DNA of 64,000 nt, from the IMG/VR virus record IMGVR_UViG_3300032286_001377, positions 51,552-115,551 of that record, one strand, 5' to 3'. This DNA comes from a virus. A program made the translations under genes and the position numbers. The notes under the pieces are model-generated. The model saw nothing but the letters and a program-made list of their open reading frames with translations, did no database searches and was not told the DNA's origin. Each line of letters opens with the position of its first letter. Position 1 is the stretch's first letter. Shown in pieces: positions 40,001 to 46,592 of this stretch.

Positions 40001-40673
40001 CAACATCTACAGGATTATACCATTTTGTTTTAGGCTTTCCCTCTTCACGCTTACCAAAAACGGGATCTACAATAGCTTTTTGGCCAATATAAAAAGCCGG
40101 TAACTCATACGGCATTCTTCTTCCAGCTCTAACTAACCTTTGCTGAAGTTCATCCCTATATTGCCAAACTGCTGTTGGTGAACCAAATCCACTTTTATTG
40201 CCAGCTAATCGACGTTCTTCTTTGGTTAAAAATCCAAAACCAAATCTTTCACTAGATACACCATCATATCCTGTTGTTAATTTATCCGTACCATAAACTA
40301 ACTTGCTATATGGATTGCTCTCACCATCAACATATCTACTTACGCCTTCAAGTTCATCAAGGTGTCTGCGAATTTGCTTTCCAGTTTGCACTGCTCTAGT
40401 AACAACATCTGGAGCAGTCTTGTTCGCAACTTTTTCTTCTGCAAACTTGACTAACTTAAGACCGCCCTCTTTTACCACCTTAGAGAGTACTGCTGCGACA
40501 GCCATTGTTGCCGCCGATGTAGCAACAAAGCGCATAAGGGGATGGTCGTTTAGAGCTCTTGATATAAAACCAGAATTAGGTGCATCGCCCTCATCTTCGC
40601 CCTCCTGTATAGGGACATCGCGAGACATGACGCCATTACCTAAATTATATAAAGGTCCAGGATCTCTTATCAA
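34032..40673 (-). CDS. Giant virion protein, candidate tape measure (2213 aa)
   Basis: First large gene after the two tail-assembly-chaperone candidates, the classical tape-measure position. I use the TTG start at 40673 (AGGAT upstream, 13-nt gap to the previous gene); an in-frame ATG at residue 16 after AGGTAAT is an alternative. Residues 48-65 (MRFVATSAATMAVAAVLS) form one hydrophobic helix and residues about 1944-1975 (LLASAALATTGAFFG, then KLFGTVVGGAAGALSS) a second one. A glycine-rich stretch of YGGGGYGGG type lies near 1551-1590. The rest is long helical segments broken by Pro-rich, possibly beta, regions. Tape measures set tail length and often carry membrane-active segments released on infection. 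The function is inferred from position, size and helices; no catalytic domain was recognised. Confidence 0.78.
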   Translation of the reverse strand: MIRDPGPLYNLGNGVMSRDVPIQEGEDEGDAPNSGFISRALNDHPLMRFVATSAATMAVAAVLSKVVKEGGLKLVKFAEEKVANKTAPDVVTRAVQTGKQIRRHLDELEGVSRYVDGESNPYSKLVYGTDKLTTGYDGVSSERFGFGFLTKEERRLAGNKSGFGSPTAVWQYRDELQQRLVRAGRRMPYELPAFYIGQKAIVDPVFGKREEGKPKTKWYNPVDVVADFTTESVKSMTTMILPFEAAGAAGTTLKSSIHTLKYAESDIRSLTPARQKLHQNFVNVSEVLAEVGHDFASLTNKLLKKGAQTSGAFNAAATEFRTQESGFVQTLHNLRAGWDKAQEKALLTNSSKAELRKTQFKNLFTGYSDGQQKYGSAIDLIPAFRGTSSAISVGVKEFKGLGEAYDAMQSPMAFKKVIDNSRIFTGNNGQNALAESIKKIQSQHSSRLSNLAKDIRILGGGGPGSETFAKSQFNNGMQTDAYKDLLEKQLINKGINKRDAERFIAHLEVSIPGSTSDMTKIVSIGKAQILEQGSTAKSESEDFFGQIIKRYSQIKGSKNLVENPNFNADALADAIERSRNAFTSTEFQKRLNNRIANSWNKFQREDLHQAAGGILKPKKALYQDFIGEPTDAKLEFMQRKTAETLGIKLTHQNGQMVTNDMVLDQLRNRGIDPSNFTDLRAFLIKNKKMTSGVFSGGQNLFGLQQVTIDEAQDRGMFKHIPDEDQAIIRQLAGRMAIQDPVSKSIGLSRLDGVYKSGRGEILDFTALRSTASSIGNFLASEFKIPILGFNPTDLVGYNSFKEMYRRPSVQYISSRSVQPFLEEGAVRPDFYMFNRTKGLKGAVTAFRTDENTGELVSETLKGSYRALPTNAMDLLTRHTRYASDLQGANPEQIREELNSNFLNRILSPSGQDRMLKIRDRMAVSSDQPNSIFGQLSRFRRRNYDPYNPEVMSRLLAGEEIAIPGARGAAKTSGRLTTMPDGSISLVDRSNNIISGFQEADLIRAYSSLRDRTLSEAGMPVKLMKELEDKTPDLFTFRGKGVSEIQSHQDLIDFGRQIEKTQSQLARQLRSSGQDPTPILSSASRMSRLMDEADLSAVSMMAQKSPTISTKYDELKNEIFRYIAQSNQLTSGSVNKDEIFIKIQTAVDDLVKSGAISPAQRTEAQAAGLGTLFNLSSYMSYKQGDSNIQSARLAITQAMGLSSAPGAKSLYDPFIKGDIAQIGGSIRKRFSPLLTPAKRAFGTAPYRPDSMTTDPLGSGQYTTLVPTFGTVFGRNPQGAIKSALGLTTYSDPESFSLASVPASQGVERLNRYFGTLGMQLDVSKFNGPLDLFARGMAGKRVLPLYAAGTAAMTIDRTMGGMVNEKDENGERVYSPLVLGTAAKVGVEAHAAAAGLIPGGMSYQEKREQLVEGEVPIRQGRFWPLGNTPFKGGKIMYYRPSWYRKLQGGAMFTSDTYGSPAEKFLFDNDISPLRPLDPYRFERKHYEDRPYPVTGEYFSGPFGPLVPIANATLGRILKPQKIMHGEELTAGLASYAPAGQFGAYDATAYTSSTQVGGYGGGGGYGGGGYGGGFGFGGGSSGFGGGGYQGQYNSDMASRAGSTFMARGMTRNKISDINSGYSQLAYGPPKVSKVMNPRIVPSGTPLMPGRSEFQATEAGYRAQEMLGIYGFAFGSARESLGFGKSDLDPQRAVLQSASKAYGSSRAFWDLNLGGLGDVPIGGSEGIGNIEFSEIVRRFIPKDRTGVDYLNPIQNRMGKENPWLPGAEYYMNFRTGDPFTKVQEGELRLPGVAYERFNKLHPDETGRYGLIDQLNILGDVAPYSQQFKRVNSLINKKALTPEEKVEVATIRQQAEDTTVRHDFSEYKYKYSSPEEAAMHPIKFGMGRIGEMLAHSDNFILTKAIGKRTALEDWERSNVYGTTFPQWQNPVESYIKPMLQESTQRNPLLASAALATTGAFFGRTPRAKLFGTVVGGAAGALSSTGGKVQEFISGERYIPKKRKEELALEEYSDILSYVKNTRLANMASASGDMAAATQFRSAARRTMYGANIDNPNVENLSFALPKRKREHFKAMMDAPVQERGKILSTAGRLERRMYEAAWGMDVEKLPDLDEYFTSHELPSEDWEGWNPNTNLDQVKIKTGQHMGLDMSQMGYYPQQIKEANLANASYPDFFGTSSRGDIRARLERLMAGTGVTGTITPVSTPFGSQQISVSAGVR

Positions 40674-40686
40674 TTTAAAATCCTAT

Positions 40687-41316
40687 CTATTTCATTCCCC
40701 ATAGTTTTTGAGCGATTGGGTCCTCATATGCTGCTTCGCCTTCTTTCTTAGAAAGGTTATGCCGAGCTGCTCGTACCTTCTCTTTTTCTTCTTCTTCTTC
40801 AGGATCAATTAACTGCAAAGTAAGATCAGTGGACTGAATGCCATTAATTCCCTGTTTAATTTCTATAATCTTTTCTGCAAGAGCGACTTTTTCAGCCAGT
40901 TCACTAAAAGTCATATTCTCTAAATCCTCTGGAGAATAAGAAGCAATAGCTGCCAACACAAAAGCCTTCATAATATTTTTAACTTCAGATGCTTCAGCTC
41001 TTTTTAAGTCTAATGTTTGCTTAGCAATCTTTGCTGAAGTTATTCCAGATAAATCTAAAATATCTTGAGCAAGCGAGGAAACATTGCCGGGTGGAATTTT
41101 ATATATATCAAAATCTTCTGGATAGATAATTCCAAAAGATAAAATTAAATCTTCTAAATCGGCAGAAGAGGAATCATCTAGATCTTGATATGACAATACC
41201 TGACTATATTCTTTAAAGGTCAACTCTCTAAAAATAAGAGTAATATTCTTTATATCTACAGAATATATATTTCCATACTTTTTCTTAAAATTAAAAATTA
41301 ATTCAGAATCAATCAT
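40687..41316 (-). CDS. Tail assembly chaperone candidate 2
   Basis: A 209-aa protein immediately before the giant tape-measure candidate. Its core (ITLIFRELTFKEYSQVLSYQ, then LILSFGIIYPEDF, then AQDILDLSGI) parallels that of the upstream 176-aa protein (ITFDKHVVWRVLSRLEYKQI, LCILYPKL, QEVLEASGF), so the two look like paralogues. The C-terminus is strongly charged with an EEEEEKEK run and ends in AQKLWGMK. Many phages make two chaperone forms here by ribosomal frameshifting; in this phage they appear as separate genes with a 2-nt gap. The predicted role is to coat the tape measure while the tail tube polymerises. Family assignment rests on position and the internal parallel, not on a known motif. 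Confidence 0.68.
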   Translation of the reverse strand: MIDSELIFNFKKKYGNIYSVDIKNITLIFRELTFKEYSQVLSYQDLDDSSSADLEDLILSFGIIYPEDFDIYKIPPGNVSSLAQDILDLSGITSAKIAKQTLDLKRAEASEVKNIMKAFVLAAIASYSPEDLENMTFSELAEKVALAEKIIEIKQGINGIQSTDLTLQLIDPEEEEEKEKVRAARHNLSKKEGEAAYEDPIAQKLWGMK

Positions 41317-41318
41317 TT

Positions 41319-41849
41319 CTACAATTGTCTTACCTCAAGAGCTACGAAACCTGAAGCCTCTAAAACCTCTTGCGAAATCAAAGAAGGTAGGCCAGCCATG
41401 GCTCCCGATAAAGATCCACCATCAAGCTTGGGGTAAAGAATGCACAACTCCGCAATAGCTTCTTCGTTCCACATGTTTGCTTCAGCAGAACTCAACTGTC
41501 CACCCTGAATAAGCTGTTCCATCTTCTTAACAATCTGCTTATATTCCAATCTTGACAAGACTCTCCATACCACATGCTTATCAAATGTGATTGAAGTAAC
41601 ATATACGTCCTCATACTGCTGCTTCCATGCCTTAATCATTCCAGCCGTAGGACCACCATCCCATATTAATTCATCATCATCTAGATCTTCAACAGACTGT
41701 GCTTGATCGTCATCAAAATCACTGTCATCGCCAACCTGCACCTCTACAGTGCCATCATCTGACATTGTAAAACTAGCAATGTCGTCATACTCTAACTTAT
41801 CTGCAGCCTCAGGAGTATCTACTACTGAAACTTTTCTTTGATTAGCCAT
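41319..41849 (-). CDS. Tail assembly chaperone candidate 1
   Basis: A 176-aa protein with GGAG eight bases before ATG 41849. The N-terminal 70 residues are very acidic and probably disordered (DDSDFDDDQAQSVEDLDDDE). The folded part carries VVWRVLSRLEYKQIVKKMEQ and AELCILYPKLDGG, followed by LISQEVLEASGF, matching segment by segment the next gene's product. It sits between the tube genes and the giant tape-measure candidate, as tail chaperones do. A short AT-rich gap (41850-41905) precedes it, with a TATAAT-like box, so it may head its own transcript. Function is inferred from context and paralogy. Confidence 0.68.
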   Translation of the reverse strand: MANQRKVSVVDTPEAADKLEYDDIASFTMSDDGTVEVQVGDDSDFDDDQAQSVEDLDDDELIWDGGPTAGMIKAWKQQYEDVYVTSITFDKHVVWRVLSRLEYKQIVKKMEQLIQGGQLSSAEANMWNEEAIAELCILYPKLDGGSLSGAMAGLPSLISQEVLEASGFVALEVRQL

Positions 41850-41905
41850 TATTATCTCCTAAAATATTTTTTTATTATACATGATATCAAAAACACATAA
41901 TTTAA

Positions 41906-42823
41906 TCAACTCTTAAACCCAGTAACAGTAGAGCCAGTGCTTGTATTGGTCGGCGCATCACTATCTGAATTATTTCTTGCTTGCAAACTCTTAACAAAAC
42001 CAAGATCTGCTTGACTATAATAGTAGTCTCTAGCGATGAATTGATAACTCTCAGCTAATGGCTGTCCACCAGGGGTGTAAGCTGTAGCCATACTCATCAA
42101 CTGCACTTGTTGCAATATTATTTTCATTGGACTAACAATATTATCAACCCTAACACTGCGCTCGTTTACGTCAGAATAGATCATTCTATCCAAATCGTCT
42201 GTTATCACATAAGACTCTGATTTAAGTGAATTAAAAGGAGTAAGTGCAGTTTCTTCAACTCCATACAAGATCACAAAATTAAAAGGCGGATGCGCACTAA
42301 ATATATTTTTTTCTCCACCAGATCCTGCTGGATCTAAAGTAATTCTATCTAATTGGTTATATGCCCAGTATTTTTGTATATTCTTTTCATCATCAGTAGA
42401 GCCGTATTGTGACCCCAACTTAGAAACTATTGACTGATCACTACTTCTATCAGATGGATTAGTAGCCCTAGCTTTTGCTGCTCTTTCTAAAAAGTCTGTC
42501 ATTCTTCTGGGATATCTACTAAAAATAGTGAATTCTCCAGAAATTAATCTTGTACCATACATGATGGCATCATAATTGTACGACCAAAATCCATAAAGTG
42601 GTTGCTTCTCTTGTTTAATCGTATAAGCAAACGAAGCTAAATCTAATTCATCTTCTGGATTAAAAAGTCCATCTATAAACACCTTAACATCTTCACCACT
42701 AAAATAATAGTCATAATAATTACTAAAACGAGTATCGTTATCAGATGCTGTGCCAGCCCATTTAAGATCTATGTCTTTATCTAATGGATTGAAAATAGGG
42801 GGAGTAGGTTTTTTATTAGCCAT
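41906..42823 (-). CDS. Divergent tail-tube-like virion protein (third paralogue)
   Basis: This 305-aa protein shares the skeleton of the two tube-like proteins upstream: YYFSGEDVKVFIDG, FAYTIKQEKQPLYGF, then GTRLISGEFTIFSR. These correspond to their FSGxD, (S)YSxxREKxPxxxxG and GxRxIAGSLIFTVF motifs. It is more diverged and longer, with a C-terminal half containing HPPFNFVILYG, the counterpart of the PPFDIxxxFxNEYG box. It follows the second paralogue with a 1-nt gap and no clear ribosome site, so translation is probably coupled. It could be a baseplate-proximal tube initiator or a tube-baseplate adaptor. Homology is visible in the sequence; the specific role is inferred. Confidence 0.72.
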   Translation of the reverse strand: MANKKPTPPIFNPLDKDIDLKWAGTASDNDTRFSNYYDYYFSGEDVKVFIDGLFNPEDELDLASFAYTIKQEKQPLYGFWSYNYDAIMYGTRLISGEFTIFSRYPRRMTDFLERAAKARATNPSDRSSDQSIVSKLGSQYGSTDDEKNIQKYWAYNQLDRITLDPAGSGGEKNIFSAHPPFNFVILYGVEETALTPFNSLKSESYVITDDLDRMIYSDVNERSVRVDNIVSPMKIILQQVQLMSMATAYTPGGQPLAESYQFIARDYYYSQADLGFVKSLQARNNSDSDAPTNTSTGSTVTGFKS

Positions 42824-42824
42824 G

Positions 42825-43571
42825 TTACGGTTTTACAATCTCATCCACAGTATTGAACTGATAAAGCTTAGCAAGATTTGTCATAACCTTATCTCCAAAT
42901 ACATTCTGCATGTTTTTAGATATTTGTATATTTCTATCTTTTAACGCAGGATCCAAAGTAGAAGAATCAGCGTCTTTGCCTGGATCCATTTTCACCATCG
43001 GCTGTATTCCTCTTGCCATATACGTATATGTTTGTTCTGTTATTAAGTCATCAATAGATATTGTTTGACCTTCATCGACAATTGTTACTCCAAAAATTTT
43101 CATCTTTGAACCTTGACCATATTCATTGAAAAAGCTAACAACGATATCAAAAGGAGGCAACATGTCGGCAAGCGGTGCAAAGAAGCCATTTTTCTTTGCT
43201 AGGTAATCTTGATATTGAGATATCCTATAGAATACATATTCATTAAAAACAGTAAAAATTAAACTGCCAGCAATAGTTCTTCCACCCTTAATAAAACCAC
43301 GAGGATTCACATGGCCTAAAGTTCGAACAGGAGAATTCTCTCTGTGAATAGAATAAGACAAAGTTTGAAGTTCGCCCAATACCAGTGTCTCTCCAGTACC
43401 AGTCATCTTTCCATCTTGTCCAAAATTTGGAATAATAATTGTAGCTACCGCATCAACACCAGAAAATGAAATATTCTTTAAAGCGTAAGCTGGATTATAG
43501 TTACCCTTTTCCTCAACTTGTTCAGGGGGAGGAATTGTTTGAGTAGGTTTACCAATGAAAATCTTTGCCAT
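42825..43571 (-). CDS. Tail-tube-like virion protein (second paralogue)
   Basis: A 248-aa protein with AGGTGA upstream of ATG 43571. It aligns well by eye with the 224-aa tube protein before it: FSGVDAVATI, LSYSIHRENSPVRTLGHVNP, GGRTIAGSLIFTVF, PPFDIVVSFFNEYGQ, ISIDDLITEQTYTYMARGIQ. It has longer N- and C-terminal tails. A terminator hairpin lies between the two genes, so this copy is probably made at a lower level, by readthrough. That fits a minor component such as a tube cap, initiator or tail-tip ring rather than the main tube. Paralogy is certain; the division of labour is inferred. Confidence 0.8.
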   Translation of the reverse strand: MAKIFIGKPTQTIPPPEQVEEKGNYNPAYALKNISFSGVDAVATIIIPNFGQDGKMTGTGETLVLGELQTLSYSIHRENSPVRTLGHVNPRGFIKGGRTIAGSLIFTVFNEYVFYRISQYQDYLAKKNGFFAPLADMLPPFDIVVSFFNEYGQGSKMKIFGVTIVDEGQTISIDDLITEQTYTYMARGIQPMVKMDPGKDADSSTLDPALKDRNIQISKNMQNVFGDKVMTNLAKLYQFNTVDEIVKP

Positions 43572-43582
43572 ATTTCACCTAT

Positions 43583-43625
43583 AAAAAATAATACGCACGA
43601 GAGCATTTGCCCCCGTGCGTATTAT
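43583..43625 (-). terminator. Intrinsic terminator of the main tail tube gene
   Basis: ATAATACGCACG (43588-43599) and CGTGCGTATTAT (43614-43625) make a perfect 12-bp stem, followed on the minus strand by TTTTTT. It lies 20 nt past the stop of the tube gene and just before the second tube-like gene, which must then be expressed by readthrough. Confidence 0.88.
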
Positions 43626-43644
43626 AGTAACGATTAAGCTAGTA

Positions 43645-44319
43645 TTATGGTCTAATTATCTCAGGATTTAGACCAGCTGGCTGAATATTGGTAAGATTGG
43701 CTCCAGCCTGAACATCAAGCAAGGAGTCAGTATTGATGGTATACATTGGGCCAAGTTCTCTGGCTACATATGTCATTGTCTCTTCGATAACAATGTCATC
43801 CATCGAAGCGCCAGAGCCTTCATTCAAAAGCTCTACGCCATAGATGGAACGTACTGCAGACTGACCATATTCGTTCACAAAAGTTATTGTGATATCGAAT
43901 GGTGGAATCTGGTCAGCGTAGTACGGAACCTTCTTAGAAACACTCACGCCATCAGTATTTACATCGGCTATACCGCGAGACTTGAACGTGGTATCGCCAG
44001 GTAGGGCGTTATGTGATCTGGTGTAGAACCATTGCTGAGTATCGCCACTCTGGTGATTCACTTCCAACATCTTATAAAGTGCTGGACGATCAAATACGGT
44101 GAAGATGAGAGATCCAGCTATACCACGCTTACCTCTTGAGAAGGAACGAGGATTAGGTGAACCCATTGTGTAGATAGGGGCCTTTTCTCTTGTTACAGAG
44201 AAAGTAATTCCAGAAAGCGCACCAATCGATACACCACCAAAGGTAGCTACGATATCGGCTCCTGAAAATGTAGTATAAGTATTAAGATACTTATTTACTG
44301 GTGAATAGTCATCTGCCAT
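43645..44319 (-). CDS. Major tail tube protein candidate
   Basis: A 224-aa protein with a strong GGAGGG site before ATG 44319. It directly follows the tail sheath gene and is followed by an intrinsic terminator, the arrangement expected for the abundant main tube. Motifs shared with its two downstream paralogues are FSGADIVATFGGVSIG, SVTREKAPIYTMGSPNPRSF, GKRGIAGSLIFTVF and PPFDITITFVNEYGQ, and the C-terminus has the box DDIVIEETMTYVARELGP. This motif set is familiar from virion structural proteins of large myoviruses. The tube lines the channel for DNA and is surrounded by the sheath. The assignment is by family pattern and gene order. Confidence 0.82.
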   Translation of the reverse strand: MADDYSPVNKYLNTYTTFSGADIVATFGGVSIGALSGITFSVTREKAPIYTMGSPNPRSFSRGKRGIAGSLIFTVFDRPALYKMLEVNHQSGDTQQWFYTRSHNALPGDTTFKSRGIADVNTDGVSVSKKVPYYADQIPPFDITITFVNEYGQSAVRSIYGVELLNEGSGASMDDIVIEETMTYVARELGPMYTINTDSLLDVQAGANLTNIQPAGLNPEIIRP

Positions 44320-44347
44320 TTTTATTTACCCTCCAATCGGTATTAAA

Positions 44348-45619
44348 TTACAATGTAATGGCGACCTGGACTTCGATTGTCTTAAGTTCGAAGGCAGGAG
44401 TTAAAACGAGGTCAATTATTGCCTTGTTTTGTGATGGCACATATGTGACATTAAAGTCACTGCCAAGCAGGGCTCCTAATAATTGCATTCCTCTCAGACC
44501 AGAAGTAATTGCAGTCTCCATTGAGTTACGAATCTCAATCGTTGAAGGCTGACCAATGTACTTCTGGCACTGCTGACGGACTACTAAAGTAGCCTCATCA
44601 ACAATTCGCTTAGTAGAAAGTCTAGTATAGTCAGAGGTAGACTGACCGAAAGTAAGACCTTCGCCAAAGACTGGAATCTTGTTAAAGTTAACGATGACAG
44701 TATTGACGCCCTTATTTGAAAGATCTGTCTGCTGGGTTCTAGTTGGAGCATAGCGGATCTGATCAACGTTATAGAGCGGCTTGTTAACAATTGAAGTATA
44801 GGAAGGAAGTCTGCTCATAGTGGCGGCCAAGAAGGCAGCACCATTTGTATATCCAAAACTATTAGAAGGAGTTGCGCTATTACCATTAACATAGTTAACA
44901 GGCATAACTTCACCAGCAACAATGGTGACATAAGGACCAACTGTAGCCCACACAGAGTTGCCATCTCTTACTGGAAGGTTAGGCAAAGCCAGATGAGTAG
45001 AGACCTGAGTAGGAGTCATTCTATCGGAAACATTAGCAACGTTGATATATGGCTTAATTCCCATAACTGCTATGCAAGGGTTGGTGCTCTCTGCAATAGC
45101 CTTTGTTGCAACAGCTGTCTTGTATGCCCAGTTATTAAGCGCGACAGAAGTATTGTCTGCATGGAAACCTAATTCTAGGTTATCGTTAGCAGGTGTAGCT
45201 GGACTTTCCCACTCTACCGGACTGCCACCACGACCCCATGGAATAATGATGTCAGGAATAGCGGCTTCAGCTGCTGCGAAAGCGGCGTTGAAGATATCTC
45301 CACCAGCGCTGACGCTAGTGAGTCCACCGGTTAAGTGAGCGAAAACAGTGTCACTAGGAAGCGGCACCAAGAACACTCTCTCCGCACCAGCGATTACCAG
45401 CTCAAGAAAAGCTCTATGAAGATCTGAACTAGCGCCAAAAGCGCTAATTACATCAGCCTCATTAGTAGCTCTTACAACGTCGAGATCTGCGATCCCTCCG
45501 GTATTATTAGCAGTAGACCGCTTAGCGATAGCCACGATACGAGGACCAACAGGAGCATCCTGTCTAGATACCGTATAAAAACGATCTTTAATTATTGTTG
45601 TTACTCCAGGTATAGCCAT
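44348..45619 (-). CDS. Tail sheath protein
   Basis: A 423-aa protein with a full GGAGG Shine-Dalgarno about 12 nt before ATG 45619. It begins MAIPGVTTIIKDRF and continues with repeated strand-loop units typical of the contractile sheath (GPRIVAIAKRST, then DVVRATNEADVISAFGASSD, then AGAERVFLVPLPS). The C-terminal third (DEATLVVRQQCQKYIGQPS, then TAITSGLRGMQLLGALLG) is the conserved domain that locks onto the tube. The sheath surrounds the tube and contracts on infection. It is shorter than T4 gp18 and nearer to the minimal sheaths. A second, much larger sheath-like protein is encoded just upstream. Confidence in the fold is high. Confidence 0.9.
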   Translation of the reverse strand: MAIPGVTTIIKDRFYTVSRQDAPVGPRIVAIAKRSTANNTGGIADLDVVRATNEADVISAFGASSDLHRAFLELVIAGAERVFLVPLPSDTVFAHLTGGLTSVSAGGDIFNAAFAAAEAAIPDIIIPWGRGGSPVEWESPATPANDNLELGFHADNTSVALNNWAYKTAVATKAIAESTNPCIAVMGIKPYINVANVSDRMTPTQVSTHLALPNLPVRDGNSVWATVGPYVTIVAGEVMPVNYVNGNSATPSNSFGYTNGAAFLAATMSRLPSYTSIVNKPLYNVDQIRYAPTRTQQTDLSNKGVNTVIVNFNKIPVFGEGLTFGQSTSDYTRLSTKRIVDEATLVVRQQCQKYIGQPSTIEIRNSMETAITSGLRGMQLLGALLGSDFNVTYVPSQNKAIIDLVLTPAFELKTIEVQVAITL

Positions 45620-45663
45620 GTTATTTTAGGACCTCCGACTATGGAATCTATTAAGGAATCTTT

Positions 45664-45694
45664 GTTTATAGTAACTATAAAGTTATAAAAACAA
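45664..45694 (-). promoter_or_regulatory. Possible promoter before the tail sheath gene
   Basis: In the 119-bp gap before the sheath gene, minus-strand TTGTTT (45689-45694) and TATAAA (45665-45670) are 18 nt apart. TACTATAAAC, a distant copy of the late-promoter motif, covers the second box, and TTTATAG/CTATAAA forms a 7-bp inverted repeat at 45665-45681. High AT content makes chance matches likely. Confidence 0.35.
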
Positions 45695-45738
45695 CTATAG
45701 TGTACTTTTATCGAATTAAATATATATAAGATAATATA

Positions 45739-46590
45739 TCAACTGTTTGGTGTTGCTGTCTGATTCAAGTCAACTATGTCAATAGTAATGCCTTCATAAT
45801 TGGGAGTAGCTAAAGAAGTAAGTAATTCTTTTTCATAAGCCATCCAAGTTCTTGCATCAACAGCGATCTGATTTATTCTTTCATTTCTAATTGCAAATGT
45901 CTTTTCAGTAGTCAACATATAAGTAATGACTCTTTTATGGACATCTTTATTTTCTCTACTGACCTCAGAATCAGAGAGTCTTCTTGAATAGACTAACTCT
46001 GAAGCCCCAGCGGCTTTGAAAATTGGGGTATATTCAATCATGAAATCCTCAAAAGCTTCAGCGATCTGATCACAGAGCACAGCGGCATCAAGATCATCTC
46101 TAGTTGTTGTTGTGTCACTATCCTGAAACACTCCAACTTTAGACATAATAGAAAAAGATACTATATTTTGAAACTTTTGACCATATATAGTAACAGAATT
46201 AGATAGTATGTTTTGTCTCATTCTTGGCTTTGGCTCAATAGTATGAGCCTTTCTAAGTTCAAGAGAATATCCAATAATTACAGGAAATTCATCTAATCCA
46301 CTAAAACGAGGAGATTGAGTAATCTGATCCAAGCCTAAATTAGAAGTATTTGTATCAGGATATGTATAAATCGTTTCTTTATTCGCACCTAGGGGGAAAA
46401 TTGGAATGGCAGGAAAACTCTCTTCCCACAGCTTTTTTACTAAGGCAATGAACTCTAGATAGGTAAGATTGCCAGAATAAATTTCTTCAACGCCATTATG
46501 ATCCAGCCTTCTATAACCTGGAGATTGAAGCGGTTCACCAAATCTTGTGTTATTACTTAAAATTGGAAAATTTCTATTTATAAAAGACAT
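45739..46590 (-). CDS. Candidate tail terminator / tail completion protein
   Basis: A 283-aa protein with GGAGT before ATG 46590, lying between the two sheath genes. It has a mixed alpha/beta core (LTYLEFIALVKKLWEESFP, VTIYGQKFQNIVSFSIMSKV, DQIAEAFEDFMIEYTPIF) and ends in two copies of the recurrent ATPN motif (SLATPNYEGI and NQTATPNS). I do not recognise a family with certainty. Proteins at this place, between head-closure and tube genes, are often tail terminators or tail-completion proteins that cap the tube and sheath; the pattern of a long helix flanked by strands is compatible. This remains a guess from order. Confidence 0.6.
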   Translation of the reverse strand: MSFINRNFPILSNNTRFGEPLQSPGYRRLDHNGVEEIYSGNLTYLEFIALVKKLWEESFPAIPIFPLGANKETIYTYPDTNTSNLGLDQITQSPRFSGLDEFPVIIGYSLELRKAHTIEPKPRMRQNILSNSVTIYGQKFQNIVSFSIMSKVGVFQDSDTTTTRDDLDAAVLCDQIAEAFEDFMIEYTPIFKAAGASELVYSRRLSDSEVSRENKDVHKRVITYMLTTEKTFAIRNERINQIAVDARTWMAYEKELLTSLATPNYEGITIDIVDLNQTATPNS

Positions 46591-46592
46591 TG

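Noticed and set aside
41310-41325. Possible programmed frameshift between the two chaperone candidates.
   Set aside because: No slippery heptamer seen at the junction, and both proteins have complete, parallel cores as separate ORFs.
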